From NCBI RefSeq assembly GCF_032854445.1, contig NC_088302.1, positions 12,395,338-12,459,337 of the forward strand: 64,000 nt of DNA, written 5' to 3'. Positions 1 through 12,100 of this stretch are shown one piece after another (position 1 is the stretch's first letter; the number at the start of each line of letters is the position of its first letter). A model generated the notes under the pieces. The model was given only the letters and a program-made list of their open reading frames with translations. It had not been told where the DNA came from and made no database searches. The position numbers were made by a program, and so were the translations under genes. Source of the stretch: Liolophura sinensis. Lineage: Eukaryota; Mollusca; Polyplacophora; Chitonida; Chitonidae.

Positions 1-726
1 GTAGCACAGTGATATTGTGTATAGGAGTCCAAGGGTTCACTTGTGTGCAATTGTTGTGTGCTTATGTCCACAGATGTGTGACGAAAGGCTTGTAAGACAG
101 GAGAATGTTTAAATGCACCTTATCCTTGTGTAAGTGCTTTAATACAATCTCTCCACGACAGACTTTACTTTAACCAAGAACGTGTTTTATTAGCTAAGTG
201 CTTACACCGAGTACAGGTTTTCATAAATAAAATACATACTATGGCAGGGTCCCTTTCTTGGTGATTTCTGTAAGTGTGGTTAATTTTGCAATATGTTCTC
301 AAACATTTTTCCGCAATTCGAATGTCCTCTGAAATCAAATTTAAAAAAAAAAAAATTCTTCGATGTACCAAATCACATGGGAAATGAAGCTGGGTAATTA
401 CCAAATTATGATTGTCCATAAAATGAGGTGATACCGTATTCCAAGTGGGCTAGCTCCTCATTGTTGCCAGGTGCATGGAATGAAATAGATCTTTTCTAAC
501 TGTCAGTTAAATACACGCAACTGACTAACTTATCATAGTGAATATTGTTTCAAATAGGTCAATCGGTGGTCACGAATATGTAAATGTTTCGTGACGCCAT
601 GACGTCACAGTTGCTTCCCCCTGAATAGAATGAAAAGTAATGTTTTCACGAGAAGAGGTGGTTTGGCTTGAGGCATCCAGCCAGTGAATCAGTCTTCTTC
701 AAATGTTGTTGTTTTTTTTTTTGCAG
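1..726 (+). other. Intron (3' part) of DEG/ENaC gene A
   Basis: No coding exon of the channel family could be found here. The cysteine-rich extracellular segments that should precede the first visible exon are absent, so the upstream exons of gene A lie outside the window. The stretch is AT-rich and ends in a long T run and a TGCAG acceptor. It contains one perfect CRE-like palindrome, TGACGTCA, at 600-607. Nothing else was recognised. Confidence 0.6.
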
Positions 727-2168
727 GTACCGCCAAAATTTTTTGAAACTCACCATTGCCTACGATGCATTTTTGCTAGAAACTGTGAAACAAGTGCCAA
801 AGTACACGGTGGAGTCGATCATCAGTAAGAAAAATATGAACTGTATAAATTTCGGTGTATATATGTACTCTTTTGGTTTCCCTTTCCCAATTTAATTTGC
901 TTTTAATAATGTGGTAGACAAGCCTGTAATTATGTTAACCTTTGAATGAAACAAGACGTTGGCATTTTTCATGGAAAAGGCAATTCGAGGTTGATTGTAT
1001 GACAACGTTTTAGTGTTATTAAGGCCATCATGTAATTATTAACCTCTACAAACAACATGAACCGCTTCGGTGGCATAATGATTAGCGCGTCCTCCTCGAA
1101 TTCTGGATGATCGAAGTCGGGAGACCCGAGATCAAATCCGGGTAGGGTCATAACAAAGACTTTAACAAATGGTACTTGTTTCTTTCTTGGCGCTGAGCAC
1201 AGAGAGGTTAGAGCAAAGAAACATGACTGGTTGACCCAGTATATGTACACACACCCAATCACCCCTTGCCGTCACATTACTGAAAAATTGTTAAGCACGA
1301 CGTAAACCCCCAAGCATGCATGCATGCGTACAACAACATGGAAATGTCGTCAGACAATTCTCTAGGAGCTATAATCGCTGAACATTGCCATGTAGTGAAG
1401 TGTATTCGTCGTGGGTATGTTTCCATCTCATAAATACGTCTCATGGAAAATAAAGTTTTAATTGTCGTCTAGCGTCTTTATTTGATACAGATACATGCAG
1501 AAAAACTGCAACCGTTTGAGGAATTGTAAATCCGCAGTAGATTTTGCTTTCTATTTAGTATTCTTCAGTTATTAAATACTGTGTAAATAGATTGCTTACT
1601 TCTTTTGCATCTAGCTTACAATTTTACCGATATAGGTGACATCTATCTGTTGGACTCAAATGTGTACTTCATCGATTCAGATGTTTGCTGTTTAGTTCCA
1701 ATATTTGCAGTGCTGCTGTATATAATACATGCAGGTGGCATTGTGACGTGAAAGGTGTTGTCCGTGTGATAAAATAATTAACCGATCAAATGAAGCCTGT
1801 CCACATGTTACCATTTTGTAATTTAGTAAAACGATATTAGATGTACTTGATAATACGGTGATTGCATGTCATGTAATTACAAAAATATGAAATGCACATA
1901 ACATTAAAAAAGCAACTTCAGCGCAATATGAGATATAGCAAAGGAGTAAATGTACGACAGGGTGTTTCGAAAAAGAAATTGTACATTTTAAATGCACTGA
2001 TGTGTTTGGGGTTTTTTTTCTGCAGGTGCTTTTGGCGGACAAATGGGAATGTTCCTGGGAGTCAGCCTGCTGAGTGTGGTGGAATTTGTGGAGTTACTTA
2101 TTCAACTTATCGTGGTCAAAATCAGAAGAAAACCAACAAACAAGCCGGGCGAGAACCTAACAGAATGA
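727..2168 (+). CDS. DEG/ENaC (ASIC-like) sodium channel, last two coding exons (gene A, 5' part outside window)
   Basis: Two exons are visible: 727-824 and 2026-2168. The first encodes the end of the extracellular region (YRQNFLKLTI..., then ETVKQVP) and ends in phase 1. The second starts with the pore motif GGQMGMFLGVS and encodes transmembrane segment 2 and a short basic cytoplasmic tail ending at TGA 2166-2168. Splice sites are TGCAG acceptors and an ATCA|GTAAGA donor. Exon lengths (98 and 143 nt) and phases match the last two exons of gene B about 12 kb downstream, and the proteins are very similar, so the two are close paralogues. The selectivity-filter G-X-S reads GVS rather than the usual GAS. 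The family forms trimeric, amiloride-sensitive Na+ channels of the plasma membrane gated by acid, peptides or other stimuli; the ligand cannot be read here. An intronic SINE lies between the exons. Confidence 0.9.
1062..1312 (+). repeat. tRNA-derived SINE (family 2) in the last visible intron of gene A
   Basis: A tRNA-like head carries a box A-like stretch (GGCATAATGATTAGCGCG) and a box B-like stretch (GAGATCAAATCCGGG). It ends in a tail of the type ACTGAAAAATTGTTAAGCACGA followed by a run of CATG. Related tails occur near 25,980 and 35,660, which defines a family. It is not a tRNA gene, since no cloverleaf can be completed. Confidence 0.7.
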
Positions 2169-2524
2169 AGCGAAACGGAGATCCCCTTTTAAAATGTTTC
2201 TGTCTCAATAGCTTCGGATAAACGGCACCGGGTAGCCTTCAGAATTTTAATGATATTTACGATGCGCTTTTGTTTGCTATGAATCAGGGGTCGATTTCAC
2301 AAAACCATTTCCAAAACGCTTTGTTTTGGGTAGTGAAAGTTGAAACTTGGATAAATTAGGATTACGATAATACTCATGAGGTGGGCAAAATATTACTTTA
2401 CAAAACCGAAAAATAAGCTTTAAGATCGTATTTTAAAGTTTTTACTTTCAGAAAAGTTACTTTCCACCGACTTTTGGCAAATTGCTGGCAAAGTTTTCCA
2501 GTGTGATGCACAAATATGTATGGG

Positions 2525-3760
2525 TGTGAATCACAGTGATCTGCTCATGGACCTGTATCAATTTGTTGGGCTGTGATTCACACCCAGTGATCGGGCTATA
2601 GACCGGTATCAATGGTTGGGCTGTGATTCACACCCAGTGATCGGGCTATAGACCTGTATCAATGGTTAGGCTGTGATTCACACCCAGTGATCGGGCTATA
2701 GACCTGTATCAATGATTGGGCTGTGATTCACACCCAGTGGTCGGGCTATAGACCGGTATCAATGGTTGGGCTGTGATTCACACCCAGTGATCGGGCTATA
2801 GGCCGGTATCAATGGTTGGGCTGTGATTCACACCCAGTGATCGGGCTGTTGACCGGTATCAATGGTTGGGCTGTGATTCACACCCAGTGATCGGGCTATA
2901 GACCGGTATCAATGGTTGGGCTGTGATTCACACCCAGTGATCGGGCTATAGACCGGTATCAATGGTTGGGCTGTGATTCACACCCAGTGATCGGGCTATT
3001 GACCGGTATCAATGGTTGGGCTGTGATTCACAACCAATGATCTTGTTATGGACCAGTATCAATTTGTTAGGCTGTGATTCACACCCAGTGATCGGGCTAT
3101 AGACCTGTATCAATGGTTGGGCTGTGATTCACACCCAGTGATCGGGCTATTGACCGGTATCAATGGTTGGGCTGTGATTCACACCCAGCGATCGGGCTAT
3201 AGACCTGTATCAATGGTTGGGCTGTGATTCACACCCAGTGATCGGGCTATAGACCTGTATCAATGGTTGGGCTGTGATTCACACCCAGTGATCGGCTATA
3301 GACCGGTATCAATGGTTGGGTTGTGATTCACACCCAGTGATCGGGCTATAGACCGGTATCAATGGTTGGGCTGTGATTCACAACCAATGATCTTGTTATG
3401 GACCAGTATCAATTTGTTAGGCTGTGATTCACACCCAGTGATCGGGCTATAGACCGGCATCAATGGTTGGGCTGTGATTCACACCCAGTGATCGGGCTAT
3501 AGACCTGTATCAATGGTTGGGCTGTGATTCACACCCAGTGATCGGGCTATAGACCTGTATCAATGGTTGGGCTGTGATTCACACCCAGTGATCGGGCTAT
3601 AGACCGGTATCAATTTGTTGGGCTGTGATTCACACCCAGTGATCTAGTGTTGGACCGGTATCAATTTGTTGGGCTGTAGTTTACACTCAATGATAGGGCT
3701 ATGGACCAGTATCAATGGTCGGACGGTGATTCACAATGATCGGTATATGGACCGGTACCA
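2525..3760. repeat. 50-bp minisatellite, about 24 units, 3' of gene A
   Basis: A unit of 50 bp containing GGGCTGTGATTCACACCCAG and ATCGGGCTATAGACC is repeated head to tail about 24 times. The central copies are nearly identical, and the array decays after about 3,640. A variant unit (AACCAATGATCTTGTTATGG) occurs twice about 350 bp apart, which suggests a higher-order duplication. There are no unique spacers, so it is not a CRISPR array. It lies about 0.35 kb past the stop codon and may be in the 3' UTR or beyond it. Confidence 0.95.
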
Positions 3761-3859
3761 GTGATCGAGCTGTGGTTCACATTCACGCAGTGATCAGGCC
3801 ATGGACCAGTATTAATGATCGAGCTGTAGACCAGTATTAATGATCGAGCTGTGCTTCAC

Positions 3860-4135
3860 ACTTATTTTCAGACCCCTCCCCCCCGTATATGAGATTTACA
3901 GCCCCCCCGTTCCATATGATAATTTCATCCCCACCCCCTGAATATGATATTTTCCTTCCCGCTCCCCCTGAACATGATATTTTCCTACCCCTCCGCCTGA
4001 ACATGATATTTTAAGCCCCCCCCGCCACCCACCCACCTACAGAATATGATATTTTCAATCCCCACTCCCCGAATATGATATTTTCAATCCCCACTCCCCG
4101 AATGTGATATTTTCAGTCCTCTGATATTATGCTTT
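3860..4135. repeat. C-rich repeat with GAATATGATATTTTC units
   Basis: About seven degenerate units of roughly 30 bp alternate a C-rich block with GAATATGATATTTTC. The stretch directly follows the 50-bp minisatellite. The C-rich blocks make one strand strongly G-rich. Confidence 0.8.
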
Positions 4136-4296
4136 TAATCCTGAATTCATACATACCGAGTCACCCCGCTTAAGTCACCGCTGAAGTCACCTCGAATATT
4201 TATACGCAGGGATATTCCACAGGACAAACATCCACCAAAGCACTAGCATAACATGTAGGTCCTACGCTCCGATAATGAACTGGAATACTGGGGTCT

Positions 4297-4407
4297 TCAT
4301 CCGCGTTCACATCTGGCACAGTTTTTACTTTCATGAAGCTTCTTTTCCACGATGATGCTGGCGTAATATCCCAGCGCAATCTTCAACACTGTGAATAGCT
4401 GGATCAT
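4297..4407 (-). other. Possible short terminal coding exon on the minus strand (unrecognised)
   Basis: On the minus strand a TTTTCACAG acceptor at 4408 is followed by 36 codons and TGA. The peptide begins MIQLFTVLKIALGYY and ends in a Cys-X2-Cys pair (NCARCERG). Base composition is less AT-rich than the surroundings. No partner exon was found upstream, and the family is not recognised. It could be a last exon, a gene relic or chance. Confidence 0.2.
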
Positions 4408-4409
4408 CT

Positions 4410-6123
4410 GTGAAAATACAGTTATCTATTGTGTTCAAATCCTCAACGAACTGAATTGTTAAGATATAAGGTGAAGTTCGTCCCATATAACAAATAATTT
4501 AATTAGTCTCTGCGAGTAAAGTTGCTTGAGAAACGCCTGTGGTTTACTTCAGGCACTCCGCTTTCCTCCATGCACGAGCGCCATGATGCAACATCAATAA
4601 TTTAATCAGATGTTGCGTTGTGCGTCTTGTTGACTTGGCAGTTGGGTCGATAATATATAGTGTAGAATTTAATACGTCGATTAGAATTTGAAATCTGAAA
4701 GGCATTCTTCACTTTGAATGGGCAATCAGATCATAGAATCACTTATGGATATTATTCGTGGATTAAACTAAGCTATCACCGTATATAAGTTAGAGGCGTA
4801 CCTCTTATCTATTGAGGTAGGGTCTTCAAACCCGGTCTCCAGACTTAAAGTCAGAAGGTTTATACCGCGTGCTATGTATGGATCAGCGGTTTCTTAAAAA
4901 ACATTATTGAGCGAAAATTACTAGTCAGATCAAATATAGCCTGTGTAGCATGTTTTTGTCTCCAGTCTTTGTTTATTTGCTAACCTGGACCTGTTGTTAT
5001 GTGCTGCCCTAACATTGTAAAGTCTATAAACAATGACGACTGTTTTCGGCGAGCAGGTACAACCATATACATTAACACCGTCGATCACCGCATGGACACA
5101 AAACTTACAATCGTTAATCTGCTGGATTACACGTACGTGTAGAATCTGGGTATAATCAGCCAAATCAACCTGTAAACTAATTTTTAATTTGTTTTAATCG
5201 GGGCTATAGCATAGGTGATTAACGGCGACACATTTATTTAAAGTCAAAAACCTCTTTTCCTTGATTGTGTACATAACATGTACAGTCTCACTGAAAGATT
5301 TGGACAAGCAGAAGACTGGCTCGAATAAGCGTAATATGAATGAATGAATGATTATAGTTGAACGCCACATCGGCAATTTTTCAGCCATATCGTGACGACC
5401 AGTTGTAATATGTGATATCTTGTATATAAGATTACTGATATATTGTAGGCCAGTGAGCCTGCTTAAGGTATGGTGCTGAGGGACATGTAATTTGCTGCTG
5501 TTTAAGCATTTAACAGTTAGAATAAAACCCTAACTGAGGTAAATTGACGAGAGACCGTATTTCACCAGTTACGTGTGGCAATTTGTCCTTTATCACACTG
5601 TCATCGCAGCTCTGACTTTACTCTGTATGTTGTAAGTCTTTTGTTACACCTTTTCTAGGGCAATGTATACAACGTTAACGGTATTAAAGGTTTAATTCCC
5701 ATGATTATGCTGGATGAAATGTCCATTAGTGTCCATTGATACCCGAAGAATTATTTACATTGTCAACGGTAAGTGCACAGAGGCGACCTTTGCTTTTAAG
5801 TACCGTTAACCACATCAAAATCCGTATGAGTTTTATAGCCAAAAACTCTTCATCACCTTTTGAAAAATCGATATACAGCTATCAACAGGGTATGTATGCA
5901 TTATATGGATGCGGACGTGTGCACGTAGCGAGCAGGATTGAATACAAACAAAATGTGAAGTGTGACTGTCCATCAGACCCCATTAGCAAACATTATTTCA
6001 TTGCAAATGGTATGAATACTATGCTATACATTTAGATGATAGTGTTCCATTATATCAAAACGGAGGGTCGCTTCATTAGAATGTCCGTTGCGCCATTGTG
6101 CGCCTGGCCTGTGAAGCGTCAGG
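4410..6123. other. Intergenic stretch before gene B; nothing recognised
   Basis: This AT-rich sequence has only short open frames on either strand, with no family signature or good splice context. The 3' end presumably holds the promoter and 5' UTR of gene B. No clear core promoter motif was identified. Confidence 0.5.
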
Positions 6124-9100
6124 ATGAAACCTGAAAAAGTTTCCCAGTCTCCTGTCGTAAAGTTTGGAGAGCCCCAGAGAGAAGTGAGGGAAATATTCAA
6201 AGCATTCACAGAAAATGCTACTGTCCATGGTTTGAAGTATACTACCCCAGAGTCCGGGCGGGGGATCGCGCGAAGGTAAGACGATATGCTTAATTCTTAA
6301 TGACAGAACTTAATATCAACCGTAGAAAGACCTTTTACATTTTATATTCTATATAAATTAACATTAAACAGGCTAATAATAAGCTACATAGGCTGTATAC
6401 GGATTTACCTCTCACAGTATGCCAGCTTCATTATCTATTTTAAGGAAATTTAAAAATTACTTTGTCATACACAAAACTACAAGTGGGTCACATATAAAAC
6501 AATGACTGGATTTTGCTTAAATCTTGGACACCAGTAAAACTGTAACTTGGTCACACACACAACTACAAATGGGTCACAAATAAAACCCTTCAATGGATTT
6601 TTCTTAAACCTTTGACACCAATAAAACCGTAACTTGGTCACACACACAAATACAAGTGGGTCACATATAAAACCCTTCAATGGATTTTTCTTAAACCTTT
6701 GACACCAATAAAACTGTAACTTGGTCACACACACAAATACAAGTGGGTCACAAATAAAACCCTTCAATGGATTTTTCTTAAACCTTTGACACCAATAAAA
6801 CCGTAACTTGGTCACACACAAAAACGCCAAAAACTATGTTACAAATAAAAACAAGACTTGGTCACACAAAAAATTACACATAGGCAACAAATAAAATCAT
6901 AACCAGATCACACAAAATACTACAACTGGGTCACAAACCAAATAATGACTTGTTGGCGCAAAATATCTGATTTACTATATCTGAGTAAAATTATGACCAC
7001 GTCACACAAAAAGTACAACCGGCAACAAATAAATTTATGACTTGGTCACACAAAAAGTGCGACAGGGCCAAAAATAATCGTATGACTTGGCCTCATGTCC
7101 ATGAAGCCTTGCATTGTCACACATAAAGCTAACACTTGGGAGAACTTTAAACTACGATTGGAAAACCAGAAGGAGAAGACTGGTGGATACCACAGATATA
7201 CCACTCAGGTTCAGTTCCATATACAGCAAATATCCATATATGCTATGATATTCCATAAATTAAAGTAGAGTGAGAAATTACTAACATTGTCAATAGTTAC
7301 TGATGCATGATGATTACACAAATATGCTCAAAATAAATCATACCTGTGACCAATCATGTATAATATGTTTTATATGTGTTGCCACAGGATTGTATGGACT
7401 CTCGCCTTTCTGGCTACAGTCGGCTGTCTTATCTACACGGTTTCAATCCAAGTCGTTGAACTCAGAAATCGACCCACTTTAACTCAGGTATCTGTGGAGT
7501 TTAAAGAGCAGATGTTATTTCCGGCCGTGACCCTCTGTAGCCTGAACAAGGCCAGAAAATCTGCATTACCAGAGGGCATCGAAGACGCTATAAAAATGGT
7601 TTTGTTGAGGAAATCTTCATTGGCTTACACACTGAACCAAACGGAATTTATGTCCAATTTTGAGATAATGGAGGAGGATTTCGAATACGTCGCTCATGGA
7701 ATCTTTCCGACCCTTCAATCGTGCTCCTGGGACAACATACAGCAGAACTGCACCGACCTGTTCTTGACCGTGAAGACTGATATGGGATACTGCTTCTCTT
7801 TCAATCATCGAAGCTCTAATGCTGATCCCAGGATATCCAAACGGACTGGGAATAAGTACGGGCTGACTGTGATTGCGAATATACAGCAGGATGAATACCT
7901 TGTCGACTCGAACACCGAATCTGCAGGTCTCAGGGTGTGTACATGACATGTGAGACGAAGGGTTGAAGTCATAACATGGGCCATAGACACGATTGTCACT
8001 AATAGCACCATAAATTGTATTTGCACGTGATTGTTTGACCGGCGTTTTACTTGGAAATCGATATTAGGTTTATTTCTCTTAAAAAATCTTCAGGTTCCTG
8101 GATGAAACATTTATATTATCCAAGCGCCTGACAAATCTCAAAAAATCCCCCACATCCACACAAGAATATCTTATGTGGAATTCGAACACGCGACATAATA
8201 ATAATTAGAATAACAGGAAGACTTTGGTATATAAATCGATTTGTAAATTTGAAATTGATATTATGCATGTACTATACTATTATACATATACATTCCACTG
8301 AAGTTACTCACTTTTGTATCCATGCAACCTTCTCAAATTTCTACATCATTATATCCCAACTGAAGTTTCGAACTTTCGTATTCCTGAAACCTTCTCAAAT
8401 TTCTACATCATTGTATCCCAACTGAAGTTTCGAACTTTCGTATTCCTGAAACCTTCTCAAATTTCTACATCATTGTATCCCAACTGTAGCTTCGAATGTT
8501 CGTATCCCCAAAACCTTCTCAAATGTCTACATCGTTGTATTCCAACATCAGTTTCAAATCTTCGTAGCCCTGAAACCTTTTATATCACCTTTTTACTTTA
8601 TAGACACACTTGGAGTAAATACGCTGCATGCAATCACAGGTGAACTTGCCGAAGTCTGGTAATTATGTACCTGTGTAGAAAACTGTTAAATCTCAAATTA
8701 AGGATCAATGAAATAATAAATATTGTAAGAGGAAATCCATACTAATGTTGAAGACCTGATTTGTTTCAGGTCTTGTTGCACGGGTACAACGAGACACCTT
8801 TGGTTGAGAGTCGAGGTTTCGATGTGGCTCCTGGCAAGGCGACGAAAGTCTCTCTGGATATGATGACGGTAATATCCCCTTTTCGGTTTAAGGGACAACG
8901 CTGTTTCGATGTTTAATTGGCTGTACGTAGAATTATAAGGCTAGTTGAACCTTACCATCGAGTAACTGATACCTCGTCGAGAGAACGTATTTGCCACCTG
9001 ACTGAATAATTGACACCTAGGCGAGTTATCTACGCCTCGCCGAGCATCTGACACCCTAAGTACAAGTAAATCTAGCTAACTAGCTGACACCTATCCTAGT

Positions 9101-12100
9101 ATCTGACATCTAGTCTAGTACGTGACACCTAGTCTAGTGCCTGACACCTAGTCTAGTGCCTGACACCTAATCTAGTACCTGGCACCTAGTCTAGCACCTG
9201 GCACCTAGTCTAGCACCTGACAACTGGCCTATTATCTGACACCTAGTCTACTACCTGACACCTAGTGTAGCGCCTGACACCTAATGTAGTCCCTGACACC
9301 TAGTATAGTACCTGACACTTGGCCTAGTGTCTGACACCTAGTCTAGTAGCTGACATCTGGTCTAGTATCTCGGACTTAGTCTAATACTTGGGACGTAGTA
9401 TAGCACTGGCACCTAGTCTAGTACCTGGCACCTAGTCTAGCACAGGATCCCTAGCCTAGTACCGGACATCTAGTACAAAGTCTAGTACCTGACACCTAAT
9501 CTAATATCTGACACTTGATCTAGTGCCTGACGCCTAGTCTAGCACCTAACAACTAATTATGTATCTGGGATTGATTCAACAAAGCCAGTTTTGAACTAAA
9601 TCGAAACTTCGGTACGATCGTAATTTAGTATCAGACGTTGTAACTATCATAGACTTGTTTCAGTTACTGACATCTAAGTGCCTCACACATGACACTCCAA
9701 GTAGGCCCAGCCTTAATAAGTTAGCAAAATATCGGAGGTTTCAGATAGCAGGCTACGTTCCAATGGTAAGCCTTAATTTACACACCAACTAGATCCCTTG
9801 AAATTACCTAATATGGTAAAAAAGGGAAAAACTCACGGGAAAGGCAGATATTTTTCCAATGCATGAGTCTGCGGTAACTTCTGGTACGTCACGTGATAAA
9901 TAACAGATCCGCCACGTGGAATAGTATTGATCCATCATTGTTGCCTGCTGTAAGATGGTTGTTCCTCGCTTAGCGCATCCATTAATGGACAATTTGGTGA
10001 TGAACTGTAAATGTGTTTGCGTGATAGGTTGTCATTGCATTCGCAATGCCTGTGCCTATCGGGTTAGAGCCATCAGAATAATGGTTAAGTTGAAGCTTTG
10101 TATCACCATCAGCTCCTGATTTAATACTTCAGGTAATTTCATACACAGTGAAAATAATGTACATGAACAAAACACGACATAATCAAACACGGACGAAACG
10201 CTAAACTCAAACTTCACTTGAAACTTTTTTTATGCTGAAGCCAGACTCCAAGTTTCATTTTATTGTGATGAGCCATTTTTAATAAAACTCTGGAAAACTG
10301 TTAGGTCTTCAGTCTAAAACACGACAAAATCGGCCATAATTACGACAGAACAGTGTGAAGCTCGAACTTGATTTGTCACTTTTCGTGGAGAAGCCACATG
10401 ACAATTTTTAGTTCAGTATGACTAACCCGCTAAAAGTCCTCAACCGAGATAAAACGACATGAAAAAGAAAGAAGAAATGGACAACCGGGCTTTAATCTGA
10501 TACCTGGGCTCAATCTTCACCTTCCAAATGGGTTCGTTCCTCCTTTATCTTTACACATGGGGGCTGAATTATTCTCAGATCTAACTCTGAGGTTCTGATT
10601 TCTGTTAAAGGTGAAGAATTTGCCACCACCTTACACAACACTGGATGGCTCCACGTGTATGGAGATGTCCAACGGGGAATCTCCCAAAACCTTGGCACTG
10701 TTCGAAGAATACGATCTCAACGCCTGTCGCTTTGAATGTCGACACGATTATATCTTTAGTGAATGCCAGTGTCGAACCAGCTACGACCCTGGTAAGATAT
10801 GTGTATACGTAACAAGTAAGGTTTTGTCTGGAAGTATTCTAATTATAGAGGAATTCAATAGGTTATCTTGAAATTCTTTTGTCCATTAGTATCACTAAAA
10901 CAATTGGCGTGGAATCCCACTTTCGTCACACCCATGGCTATCGAACACCTCCATACCTCAGTTTTATGGTGGCCATCCAGACTGCCACCTTCGCAACCTT
11001 GCGGATGAGGAGGTTTTAATAAAATCGCGACTTCGCGGACACGAAGCTCGAGGCTATGTTAAACTGCGCTTTGCCAATGTGATTATTTGGCAATTGGTCA
11101 CGCGTAACCGGTGAAACGCAGCCTCTTGTCAATTTATTCTCAGTTAGGGCTTAATTCTAACTGTTCTTATAAATACTTGAATACTAACAAATTACACTCC
11201 CCCGGCACCACGGCTTAAGCCGAATTAGAGTAAATGTTAAGTGCAATTTATTATGGGGCCACTGGACTAGAATTTCTAAAAATCACATTTATTAAACGAC
11301 AACATTAAAATACTGCAACTTAGGGACCTCTAAAGATGATGTAAAAACTAAAAACATGTTGACAGCAATTACCTGTCACGTATTATTATGTAAACACGTC
11401 TACCTTTTCTTTCAGGTAATGCCAGGTTGTGCAATATTGAAGAACTAAGCAATTGTTACATCCCCCGTTTCGGTAATTCTACTTTTGCCTTTATATTTTA
11501 CATAACTTTTGCAAACTTAAAGTTTTACATATTTGTGATAATGGTTTATACTAATTTAACGTACTGTACAATAAATTAATGTTAAACAGTTTAAGGTAAA
11601 GGGGAATAACTTGGTAAATATGATTGATGGGATTGGTTAAGGTTTTGTAGGACATGTCGACTTGTTATAACATTTCTTGTGATTTTGTGCACCTCGGTCG
11701 TCCTTGTATCGAGACTTACTTTTTATTTCAACTGCATAATAAACATAAGCAAAACGATGTTAATCGTTCGTTTTGCCCCAGCTTGGGCGGTAGGATCTAC
11801 TGGACACTATTATAAGAATTTGCGTATTACGTCATCGTAATTAGTTACTAACTACTACTACTAAATACTAATATTTCGGACATGTCGAAGGGATATTGAC
11901 AGTAGATGGTTCAGTAAGAGCTACCTTCCAAAATGGCTGTCGAAACTAGGTCAGAATCCACCTTTGTTAAGAAAGGACGTATTCGTAGGCTTTAATCAGA
12001 AGACAGAATGGCTTTGTTGATTTGATTTCTGCCTTTAGACAAGTTCATGGCCGAAAACGGCTACAAGAATTGCAGCTGCCTGCCCCCGTGTGAATGGAGT

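Noticed and set aside
1-726. Further upstream exon of gene A
   Set aside because: No CxCxxPC-type segment or phase-compatible exon could be found; the rest of the gene must lie outside the window.
2525-3760. Possible CRISPR-like array
   Set aside because: Units are contiguous 50-bp repeats without unique spacers, in animal DNA.
6477-6830. 117-codon minus-strand open frame with a 29-residue repeat
   Set aside because: It is the translation of an 87-bp non-coding tandem repeat; 87 is divisible by three, so the frame stays open by itself. It has no start context, no splice signals and no family.
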